Shown: positions 1 to 6,955 of the stretch, piece by piece
Layout: every line of letters begins with the position of its first letter
How positions within the stretch are numbered: position 1 is the first letter of the stretch
NCBI GenBank assembly: GCA_022340615.1
Contig: JAJDNO010000032.1
Location: forward strand, 1-60,457
DNA length: 60,457 nt
Direction: 5' to 3'
Source of the DNA: Gallionella sp.
GTDB lineage: Bacteria; Pseudomonadota; Gammaproteobacteria; Burkholderiales; Gallionellaceae
The notes under the pieces: generated by a model
What the model was told of the DNA's origin: nothing
The model's input: only the letters and a program-made list of their open reading frames with translations
The model's database searches: none
Program-made: the position numbers and the translations under genes

Positions 1-1
1 G

Positions 2-1150
2 CTGATGCACAGTCTGGTTGGTATCTCTGCCTGTCAGATAGGATTCGCCAATTACATCGACCCGACGGCATCACTGCATCTGTCCAGTGCTGAAAAGGCG
101 ATCCACGAAATCGAGGTCTATCTTGGCATCCTGATCGGCGCGGTGACCTTTTCAGGCTCCCTCATTGCTTTCGGTAAACTGTCAGGCAAGATCGGCGGCA
201 AACCGCTTCTGCTGCCGGGACGCCACTTCATGAATCTGTTTGGCCTGCTGGTCGTCATCGCGTTCGGCTGGCAATTCCTGCACGCCGAAACGATCAGCGC
301 AGGCATGCTGGGGCTGACCGTGATGACGGTGATCGCCTTGCTGTTCGGCATCCACATGGTGATGGCCATCGGGGGCGCCGACATGCCGGTGGTGATATCC
401 ATGCTGAACAGCTATTCCGGCTGGGCGGCAGCGGCAACCGGCTTCATGCTGAGCAACGACCTGCTGATCGTCACAGGCGCGCTGGTGGGTTCCAGCGGTG
501 CCATCCTTTCCTACATCATGTGTCGTGCGATGAACCGCAACTTCTTCAGCGTCATTGCGGGCGGATTCGGTACTGGAGGCGGCAAGCCGGCGAAAGCCGG
601 CGGGGATGCGCAGCCGGCAGGCGAGGTGATCTCCATAAACGCAGCAGAGGCGGCAGAACTGTTGCGTGAAGCAAAAAGCGTGATCATCGTGCCGGGATAC
701 GGCATGGCCGTAGCCCAGGCCCAGCACGCGGTTTATGAGATCACCCAGTCTCTGCGCGAGAACGGCGTCAACGTGCGCTTCGCCATCCATCCCGTTGCCG
801 GTCGCATGCCCGGTCACATGAACGTGTTGCTGGCCGAAGCCAAGGTGCCTTACGACATCGTGATGGAGATGGATGAAATCAATGAGGACTTTCCGGATAC
901 CGATGTGGCCATTGTGATCGGTGCCAACGACATCGTAAATCCGGCTGCGCAGGAGGAACCCGGCAGCCCCATCGCCGGCATGCCGGTACTGGAAGTCTGG
1001 AAAGCCAAGACCTCCATCATGATGAAGCGCAGCATGGCTACCGGCTATGCGGGCGTGGAAAATCCGCTGTTCTACAAGGAGAATAACCGCATGTTGTTCG
1101 GCGATGCCAAGAAAATGCTGGAAGAAGTACTGGTTGCCCTTAGAACATAA
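2..1150 (+). CDS. pntB: NAD(P) transhydrogenase subunit beta, 5'-truncated by window edge
   Basis: Membrane subunit of the proton-translocating transhydrogenase, which moves hydride between NADH and NADP+ using the proton gradient. The visible 382 residues lack about 80 N-terminal residues of a family member of roughly 460; the frame is open through the left edge. The transmembrane half carries the conserved [18 protein letters not shown] stretch, followed by a Gly/Ala linker and the NADP(H)-binding domain III with [22 protein letters not shown] and the closing [11 protein letters not shown]-type segment. PntA should lie upstream. The gene ends in a strong terminator shared with the convergent neighbour. 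Identification is very secure from near full-length similarity to the E. coli protein. Confidence 0.97.
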   Translation: MMHSLVGISACQIGFANYIDPTASLHLSSAEKAIHEIEVYLGILIGAVTFSGSLIAFGKLSGKIGGKPLLLPGRHFMNLFGLLVVIAFGWQFLHAETISAGMLGLTVMTVIALLFGIHMVMAIGGADMPVVISMLNSYSGWAAAATGFMLSNDLLIVTGALVGSSGAILSYIMCRAMNRNFFSVIAGGFGTGGGKPAKAGGDAQPAGEVISINAAEAAELLREAKSVIIVPGYGMAVAQAQHAVYEITQSLRENGVNVRFAIHPVAGRMPGHMNVLLAEAKVPYDIVMEMDEINEDFPDTDVAIVIGANDIVNPAAQEEPGSPIAGMPVLEVWKAKTSIMMKRSMATGYAGVENPLFYKENNRMLFGDAKKMLEEVLVALRT

Positions 1151-1185
1151 CCGGGTGAGCACAACCGGCTTGATAACGACACAGC

Positions 1186-1213
1186 AAAGAGCCGCTGATG
1201 CGGCTCTTTGTTA
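1186..1213. terminator. Bidirectional intrinsic terminator between pntB and DUF4149 gene
   Basis: A perfect 10-bp stem (AAAGAGCCGC / GCGGCTCTTT) with a TGAT loop. The stem ends in A's on one side and T's on the other, so it can work in both directions. The right arm abuts the stop codon of the minus-strand gene, which fits a shared terminator for convergent genes. Confidence 0.85.
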
Positions 1214-1672
1214 TTTGGCAAAGCGCGGAGCGTTGAATATCAGCAATACCCCGAGCAGGCTTTGTATCAGGTAGAGGATGCTGGACACACCATGCAACAT
1301 TTTGAACTGCCCGGCAAATGTGCTGTGCATCACATCCAGAGGCAGCGCATGCAGCTTGAGGCCTGCCATGACCGGCTGGATGCCGAACTGCAGAATCACC
1401 GTGATCAGCAGCATTGCCGCGACGACCCTGAACAGCGTCTGCCGGAACGATGCGCGTCCGGTTGTGCCGAATTGCCAGGCCAGCAGATACAAGCCGCAGG
1501 CCAGACCGAGATAATTCACCAGTGTGAACATCTGTCCGGCCAGCATGCCTGCCAGCTGCCGGTCTGGCTGTCCATAGAACAGCACCGGCACGGCGAGGTA
1601 GCCGACTGCCCATATGCCGCCGACCCATGCGGGAACCACAAGCGCAGCAAGTTTTCCGGCAAGATTTTTCAT
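1211..1672 (-). CDS. DUF4149-type integral membrane protein
   Basis: About 153 residues with four hydrophobic segments: an N-terminal helix with PAWVGG, then LAGQMFTLVNYLGL, a third helix, and a fourth near the C-terminus after the HALPLDVMHSTFAGQFKMLH loop. The pattern (small four-helix protein, conserved V-P-V-L-F near the start and a H-x-x-S loop) matches DUF4149, a TMEM205-like family of unknown function. The chosen start gives a typical Lys-containing N-terminus (MKNLAG); an ATG 24 bases further upstream (1696) is also in frame, and neither has a good Shine-Dalgarno. Convergent with pntB. Confidence 0.75.
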   Translation of the reverse strand: MKNLAGKLAALVVPAWVGGIWAVGYLAVPVLFYGQPDRQLAGMLAGQMFTLVNYLGLACGLYLLAWQFGTTGRASFRQTLFRVVAAMLLITVILQFGIQPVMAGLKLHALPLDVMHSTFAGQFKMLHGVSSILYLIQSLLGVLLIFNAPRFAK

Positions 1673-1788
1673 CGGCACAGGGTAGCACAGTCGCATTTAG
1701 GGACAAGTGCGAAAATGTAAACGCTGGACAAGGCTGTTGTGCTGTCCTACCCTGATAATCAAAATGGGAAATTAAAAAGGAGATAACC

Positions 1789-2172
1789 GTGTACTACACC
1801 GTAACCAGCGACAAGACTTTTGAACAGGCAGCAACGGATCTTGAGGCGGCAGTCAAGCGCCATGAATTCGGCGTTCTGCACATACATGATCTGGGCAACA
1901 CGCTGCGCAGCAAGGGCGTCGATTTTGCGGAAAACTGCAGGGTGTTCGAGGTGTGCAATCCGAAACAGGCGGCCAAGGTGCTCGGCACCGACATGCGATT
2001 GAATATGGCGCTGCCATGCCGTATCTCGGTTTATACCGAACGAGGAAAAACCATGATCGGGATGATCAGGCCAGAACCCATGCTTGCGGCATTGTCTACG
2101 GATCCAACACTGGTCATGATCGCGCAGGAAGTTGAGAGCAAGACCAAGCAAATGATCGATGAAGCCAAGTAG
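1789..2172 (+). CDS. DUF302 domain protein
   Basis: A 127-residue soluble protein whose whole length fits the DUF302 family: N-terminal YYTVTSDKTFEQAATDLEAAV helix region, then FGVLHIHDL, the FEVCNPKQAAKVL stretch and a C-terminal strand/helix with SVYTERGKTMIGMIRP. It has no signal peptide. The biochemical role of DUF302 proteins is not established, though they often occur with redox, metal or sulfur genes. GTG start is supported by an AAGGAG box at 1777-1782, six bases upstream. A marC gene follows after 21 bases, so the two are probably cotranscribed. Confidence 0.85.
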   Translation: MYYTVTSDKTFEQAATDLEAAVKRHEFGVLHIHDLGNTLRSKGVDFAENCRVFEVCNPKQAAKVLGTDMRLNMALPCRISVYTERGKTMIGMIRPEPMLAALSTDPTLVMIAQEVESKTKQMIDEAK

Positions 2173-2193
2173 GTTTTTCTGAAACAGAATTCC

Positions 2194-2838
2194 ATGACAC
2201 TGATCCCTGTTTGGACCGAACAAATAAAATATGTGGTGAGTATTTTTGCCATTTTGAATCCTCTCGGCGTCATTCCCATTTACCTCAGCCTGACGGCGGG
2301 TCGCCCCAACCAGGAGATGCACCATACTGCTTTCAAAACCGCAGTAGCAGTGGCGGTGATACTCATGATTTCGGTTTGGGCCGGAGATGGTCTTTTGTCG
2401 TTCTTCGGTATCGGTATCCCGGCATTCCGCATCGCAGGCGGATTGCTGGTATTGATCATCGCCATCGCGATGTTTAGCGCCATAACCAGCTCAGCGAAGC
2501 ACACCGATGCCGAACGGGCCGAAGCGGCGGTCAAGAACGACATCTCCGTGGTACCGCTTGCTATTCCTCTGCTGGCCGGGCCGGGCGCGATCAGCCTGGC
2601 TATTGTCGACGGGCACCAGGCAGGTGGCTGGGCGGGAAAACTGGTGTTCTGCCTGGGTATCGCGGGGGTCGCGGCGATTGTCTGGGTGGTGTTGAGGCTG
2701 GCAGAACCGATAGGACAGCGTCTGGGCACAAGCGGGCTCAACATCGGCACCAGGGTGATGGGTTTGATACTCGCTGCCATGGCAGTGCAACTGATGGCGG
2801 ATGGGATGCTGGGGTTGTTTCCGGGCCTGTCCCACTGA
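2194..2838 (+). CDS. MarC family integral membrane protein
   Basis: A 214-residue polytopic inner membrane protein with about six hydrophobic helices. Family landmarks are the early FAILNPLGVIPIYLSL segment, GIGIPAFRIAGGLLVLIIAI in the middle, and PLAIPLLAGPGAIS, all typical of MarC/SnatA proteins. The family was once linked to antibiotic resistance; some members export small amino acids, but the substrate here cannot be told. It follows the DUF302 gene closely in the same direction. No terminator was seen before the convergent gene whose 3' end lies 27 bases away. Confidence 0.88.
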   Translation: MTLIPVWTEQIKYVVSIFAILNPLGVIPIYLSLTAGRPNQEMHHTAFKTAVAVAVILMISVWAGDGLLSFFGIGIPAFRIAGGLLVLIIAIAMFSAITSSAKHTDAERAEAAVKNDISVVPLAIPLLAGPGAISLAIVDGHQAGGWAGKLVFCLGIAGVAAIVWVVLRLAEPIGQRLGTSGLNIGTRVMGLILAAMAVQLMADGMLGLFPGLSH

Positions 2839-2864
2839 TAGAAATCCAGCTTTGAGCTATTGGC

Positions 2865-3119
2865 TTAAGGCTGGTCCTGACCGGCTGCCTTCTGCAATTC
2901 GGTCAGGCCTCCCGGAATCTGTGCCACCGCTTGCGGTCCATCGATTTTGCTCTGAGCCCAGTCCACCGTCCATCCCACGCCCCATGACATCAGGGCCGCG
3001 AGCACCACGACCATCACGCCACGCGACATGCCTTTCGGAATTCCCTGCGCATCCAGGTAATTGTTCAGGAACCAGGCAGCCACAAAAAATACGATCGTCG
3101 ATATGGTCAGGTTCAGCAT
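2865..3119 (-). CDS. Small two-helix membrane protein, paralogue of 5929-6195
   Basis: An 84-residue protein with two predicted membrane helices (about residues 3-20 and 34-52) joined by a polar loop containing YLDAQGIPKGMSRGVMV, and a polar Gln/Ala-rich tail. By eye it is about 60% identical to the product of 5929-6195, sharing ISTIVFF, AWF, the QG-PKGM-RGVMV loop, DW, GPQA and a KAAGQ-QP end. No function is known. It is the last gene of a minus-strand block whose paralogue lies at the start of the same block, as if duplicated around two secreted-protein genes. Shine-Dalgarno is poor. Confidence 0.72.
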   Translation of the reverse strand: MLNLTISTIVFFVAAWFLNNYLDAQGIPKGMSRGVMVVVLAALMSWGVGWTVDWAQSKIDGPQAVAQIPGGLTELQKAAGQDQP

Positions 3120-3199
3120 GGCGGGATCGATATCAACATGTTTTATTCCGTGCGGAAAACGATGCTCAGTTTGAAGTTGTAACCATGTGCTCGTCAGGT

Positions 3200-4642
3200 T
3201 CAGAATGCGTATGCGTTCTGATAGTTATCGCCAACCGCGACATAGCCGAAACCGCTGCTGATCAGGGGATTCATGCAGGACGTTCCAGTCGTGCAAGCAG
3301 ATATTCCGGTGCTGGCCGAGGCAGTCCAGTCGTGTCCGTTGATGCTGGTGTAGGTATTGCCGGCACTGTCCATCGCAACGAACTGGGCAGCCGAGATGAA
3401 TCTAAGCCACGGGTCTACAGCTGGGGCTGTCGTATAGGCAGTCGTAGTTTCTACCCCGCGCGGTTCGACGGTCACGCCGACTAGATTTGGTGAGCCTGAC
3501 AAAGTTACCAAAGTCCAAGTGCCATTATGGAGATAGCTGTCGCTGGTAACAATGGTTCCGCTGTCGCCAACTGCGGCATAGATCGAGCCATAGGGCGTCG
3601 AGATTGCAGCCACCTGGCGCAGGTTGTTGATGGTCGGTGATGTTGACGGTGTGGATGGTGTTGATGAATATGGTAACGATACCCAGCCACTGCCACCATT
3701 GACAACGATGGTGCCGTGGTCTCCCACCGCGACATACATGCCGGCATGGGCTATGCCGTTCAGCCTGTAGGCCGTTCCTGAAGTGGCGGCCGACCATGAA
3801 TTCCCGTCTATGCTCGAGATGATCGTCCCGGCGTCACCGACTGCATAGAAGCCGCCCCCGACCTGGATGATGGAACGCAAATTTTGGGTGGTTAGCGTGG
3901 AGGTTGCTGCGATCCAGTTGATTCCATCAGTACTATAGACGGCTTTTCCGCCATCACCGACAGCAACCCAGCGCAGTCCGGGCGTGGATGCGTTGTTCTG
4001 GTTGGCCGCATAACCGGCCACCGCATTCAGGTTGGTTGTTACAGGGGAGGATTGCCCGGTCCAGCTTATCGCATCGGGACTGGTGAAGATCGCGCCGCCC
4101 GCGCCGACAGCGGCGAAAGTCCCGGTGGCACTGAGCGCGGTGTCATTCGCGCAGGTGGTCAGGCTGGTATATCCCAAGCCGTAAACATTTGCGCTGAAAT
4201 TGGTATTGAGTACCCAGTGGCTATAGGTGCTGTCGCTGGCATTATAGGGCGTCGCGCTGATCATCGAACTGCTCGGTCCGCCGGGTCCGCCATCGATACG
4301 GCCGTTGGTTGCAAAATAATACGCCAGATTATTGACCAGGCCGCACATGTAAGTTGGCGTGGGGGCTGCTACAACAGCCTTAGCATTGGGCAGGCTGGTC
4401 CAGTTGAAAGCTGTGAGGCTGGGATCTGTTGCTGAAAACGCCCAGTATTCGACACCCGCAGTAGGAATCCACTCAAGCTTGATCCTGCCGTCTCCGGCAG
4501 TTGCGCCATTATCGGGGGAATTGTACAAGGGAGCACCGGTGTTGGCCCACGGAGGAGGAGGGGCAGAAGAGCCGGTTTCAAAACACCCGCCAAGGAGAGG
4601 CGTTACTATCGCTGCGGTCAACACATAAAACAATTTTTTCAC
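3200..4642 (-). CDS. Outer-membrane-type lipoprotein with Fn3-like domain and VAVGD repeats (beta-propeller-like)
   Basis: A 480-residue exported lipoprotein. The N-terminus has two Lys, a hydrophobic core and an LLGGC lipobox (Cys20). Residues about 45-140 resemble a fibronectin type III-like domain. From about residue 175 to the end there are six degenerate repeats built around (V/A)AVG(D/A)xGxIxxSxDxxxW, such as FAAVGAGGAIFTS, FYAVGDAGTIISS and YAAVGDSGTIVTS. This looks like a YCF48/BNR-type beta-propeller. The start is GTG (complement of 4640-4642) with an AAGGAA-type box nine bases upstream. Function unknown; a surface-exposed binding scaffold is a guess from the fold. Confidence 0.78.
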   Translation of the reverse strand: MKKLFYVLTAAIVTPLLGGCFETGSSAPPPPWANTGAPLYNSPDNGATAGDGRIKLEWIPTAGVEYWAFSATDPSLTAFNWTSLPNAKAVVAAPTPTYMCGLVNNLAYYFATNGRIDGGPGGPSSSMISATPYNASDSTYSHWVLNTNFSANVYGLGYTSLTTCANDTALSATGTFAAVGAGGAIFTSPDAISWTGQSSPVTTNLNAVAGYAANQNNASTPGLRWVAVGDGGKAVYSTDGINWIAATSTLTTQNLRSIIQVGGGFYAVGDAGTIISSIDGNSWSAATSGTAYRLNGIAHAGMYVAVGDHGTIVVNGGSGWVSLPYSSTPSTPSTSPTINNLRQVAAISTPYGSIYAAVGDSGTIVTSDSYLHNGTWTLVTLSGSPNLVGVTVEPRGVETTTAYTTAPAVDPWLRFISAAQFVAMDSAGNTYTSINGHDWTASASTGISACTTGTSCMNPLISSGFGYVAVGDNYQNAYAF

Positions 4643-4953
4643 TGTTCGAATTCCTTGAAGGGGATTTATTCCACTGCTGAATACTGGGTACGGACATCAA
4701 ACGATGCAACCGTGTTCAAAACCTGCTGAAACATAAAAATCGGCACCTGAAATCTCGTTTTTTAAGACGTGCAATGATACTGCAAAACGGGCGTCCGGAG
4801 CGGCCGGAACAATACATGAGCACGACTGAATATGAAATCAACATTGTTACCGGATGTTAACTGCGCGGACCCGCATCAACCGCATGTCAGTTGGCAGGAT
4901 TCCTGACGGCATCTCACAGGCTGGCGCACTGATCTGCTGTTTCGGGATCGGGG
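4643..4953. other. Noncoding gap between two minus-strand exported-protein genes
   Basis: This 311-base stretch is the leader of the lipoprotein gene at 3200-4642. Its Shine-Dalgarno lies at about 4652-4657. No convincing ORF, terminator, tRNA or known riboswitch consensus was seen. Confidence 0.5.
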
Positions 4954-5862
4954 TTACTGGCTCGGGATGGATCCGGTTACGGGTGTATCCCCCTGTTGTG
5001 TCACTGTCACCGTCGCAGATGCGACCGTCTGGTTGCCCGAAGCATCGGTGGCCGAATAGGTCACCGTGTAAATCCGTCCGCCGAAGCTCCGGCTTACCGC
5101 GAGCAGCTTGAAATACCGGTCGTCAAGACCATAGCTTGCGTCGCTGATATCGCCGGGTTCAAGGAATTCGTTCGCGGTGATCGATTCCAGCCTGATTGCC
5201 GGATAGCGGTCATAGTCGTCCTTCAGGATGAAGGATGCCTTGATGGGCACAAGTTTCCCAGCTTGCGACACGATCGTGTCCGGGCTCAGGATCACCGTCA
5301 GGTCGGGCGGGGTCATGTCGAGCTGATCGATCGGAACGGTGAGGGTAGTGCCGTCGTCGAAGGTAACCAAGGCATGGCCGCTCAGGTAACTGCTGTCTGC
5401 CTTATCAAGGGAGATGCTCATCCGGTTGCTGGTGCGGCCGGTACGTATCTGTGACGAAAGGTTGCTAAGGGGTTCCCATGCAATCGCATGGGGAACATTG
5501 TCTTCGGGTGCAATGACGCTGACGCGCCATCCTGTCGGGCCGTTTGAGCTGGTCGAGGGTATCCCCAGTTTTTCGGTCCACCCTGACGGGAGACTGGCCA
5601 GTTCGTTGACGTCGTTATTGGGATTTCCGTCATTCTGGTCATCGTGGCCTATCGTAACCGCGGTGATGTTCTGCTGGCTGTAATTGGTCACGCGATAGTG
5701 GTAAACGATCTTGTCGCCAACGTGACGTGCATATGCGCCCACGACAGCGAGCGGCTGGCTGTTGTTGCTATCCAGTGCGATCGTGTCTGCAGCGCAAACC
5801 TGGAATGCTGAAGCCATGCTGGCAGCGACAAACAGGCCGATCGCGATACTATGTTTCATCAT
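4954..5862 (-). CDS. Secreted protein of unknown function with Ig-like C-terminal region
   Basis: A 302-residue exported protein: MMKH start, hydrophobic segment and probable signal peptidase site after VCA. The middle region has an extended beta-rich composition (YHYRVTNYSQQNITAVTIG), suggesting a bacterial Ig-like or cell-surface fold. The C-terminal part contains TYSATDASGNQTVASATVTV, a motif typical of HYR/Ig-like repeats on surface proteins. The start at 5862 is chosen because an AAGGAA box sits seven bases upstream; a longer frame to 5904 has no such support. The neighbouring genes are an exported repeat lipoprotein and a small membrane protein, so a joint envelope role is possible but unproven. 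Confidence 0.72.
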   Translation of the reverse strand: MMKHSIAIGLFVAASMASAFQVCAADTIALDSNNSQPLAVVGAYARHVGDKIVYHYRVTNYSQQNITAVTIGHDDQNDGNPNNDVNELASLPSGWTEKLGIPSTSSNGPTGWRVSVIAPEDNVPHAIAWEPLSNLSSQIRTGRTSNRMSISLDKADSSYLSGHALVTFDDGTTLTVPIDQLDMTPPDLTVILSPDTIVSQAGKLVPIKASFILKDDYDRYPAIRLESITANEFLEPGDISDASYGLDDRYFKLLAVSRSFGGRIYTVTYSATDASGNQTVASATVTVTQQGDTPVTGSIPSQ

Positions 5863-5928
5863 TATTCGGTTCCTTCGGTATATTCTGGGATTTGTACGGT
5901 TCAATCATTGCCGCATCCGGCAACAGGT

Positions 5929-6195
5929 TCAGGGTTGCTGTTGGCCTGCCGCCTTGAGCAGTTGTGAAATATTTACAGAGGGTTGTTGTGCCGCCGCCTG
6001 CGGGCCTTCGATTTTGACCTGGATCCAGTCCACCGCATCACCGGCGCCCCAGGACACCAGGGAAGCGACCAAAAATACCATCACGCCGCGAGTCATGCCC
6101 TTGGGCAAGCCCTGCTCGTCCAGGTAACGGTTCGCAAACCAGGCCACGATGAAGAACACGATCGTGGAGATGACCAGGTTGGACATGGAAGGCAT
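5929..6195 (-). CDS. Small two-helix membrane protein, paralogue of 2865-3119
   Basis: An 88-residue protein with two hydrophobic helices flanking the polar loop YLDEQGLPKGMTRGVMV and a Gln-rich tail ending KAAGQQQP. It matches the product of 2865-3119 along its length. The ATG at 6195 has an AGGGAA box about nine bases upstream; an internal ATG at 6186 (MSNLV) is an alternative and aligns better with the paralogue's start. It begins six bases after the end of the GST gene in the same direction, so it is probably cotranscribed with it. Function unknown. Confidence 0.72.
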   Translation of the reverse strand: MPSMSNLVISTIVFFIVAWFANRYLDEQGLPKGMTRGVMVFLVASLVSWGAGDAVDWIQVKIEGPQAAAQQPSVNISQLLKAAGQQQP

Positions 6196-6201
6196 TGGAA
6201 A

Positions 6202-6864
6202 TTATTCCCTGAAGTTGAATTCGGGCGACATGATAACGGGTGGATCGCCCGGATGCCAAATCGCGTATTTTGCCATTACGGCTGCGTAAGCTGCCGAATC
6301 GAGAAAATCCGTCAGCCAGCGCTGCAGTTTCGGGCAGGGGGACTGCGCAAACCAGTCCTGGTCGACCCCGGCAAACTGGCGGACAAACGGGAACAGCGCA
6401 GCATCGGCAACAGACCGTTCATCACCCAGCAGGAAACGCGACGCACCAAGCCGGCTTTCCAGTTTCAGCAGGAATTGTTCGGCCATGTTCCGGTAATGGG
6501 TTTGAGGGTGCTCCGGATAGCGGTCAGGGTATTTGTAGCGGTCAAGCCAGTATTTGAACGCCGTGTCGTTCCCGCTGACCAGATCCCCGGCGGCATCGAC
6601 GTGACGATGATCCCGTCCCAGCCAGCCTTCCGGGTCATTCCGCTGCAGCGCCCAGCGCATGATGTCCCAGCTTTCATCGATCACATTTCCATCCGGCAAT
6701 AGCAGGACCGGCACGCTGCCTTTCGGAGAAGCCGCCAGCATGCTTTCCGGTTTGTCACGCAATGACACCTCGCGCAACTCGACTGCGGTACCGCTAGAAT
6801 GAAGCGCAAGGCGCGCGCGTATCGCATAGGGACAGCGCCGGAAGGAATAGAGTACAGGCAGCAT
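6202..6864 (-). CDS. Glutathione S-transferase family protein
   Basis: A 220-residue cytosolic protein with a thioredoxin-fold N-terminal half (LYSFRRCPYAIRARLAL, then GSVPVLLLPDGNVIDESWDIM, which holds the cis-Pro and the Glu-Ser glutathione-binding pair) and an all-helical C-terminal half with FLLGDERSVADAALFPFVRQF, the usual N-cap region. The CPY motif near the N-terminus resembles glutaredoxin-like GSTs in which Cys is catalytic. The start at 6864 is preferred because it begins right at the fold (MLPVLYSF); a longer frame to 7011 would overlap comEC and adds a low-complexity leader. Substrate unknown. Confidence 0.88.
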   Translation of the reverse strand: MLPVLYSFRRCPYAIRARLALHSSGTAVELREVSLRDKPESMLAASPKGSVPVLLLPDGNVIDESWDIMRWALQRNDPEGWLGRDHRHVDAAGDLVSGNDTAFKYWLDRYKYPDRYPEHPQTHYRNMAEQFLLKLESRLGASRFLLGDERSVADAALFPFVRQFAGVDQDWFAQSPCPKLQRWLTDFLDSAAYAAVMAKYAIWHPGDPPVIMSPEFNFRE

Positions 6865-6955
6865 GGATCGATTGTCGCAGAAACAATACGGTCTGGGCAG
6901 AGGCGGGCATCGCGAACAGACCCCATGGTCCGCCGGCTTGATGTTTTCGGACGTC

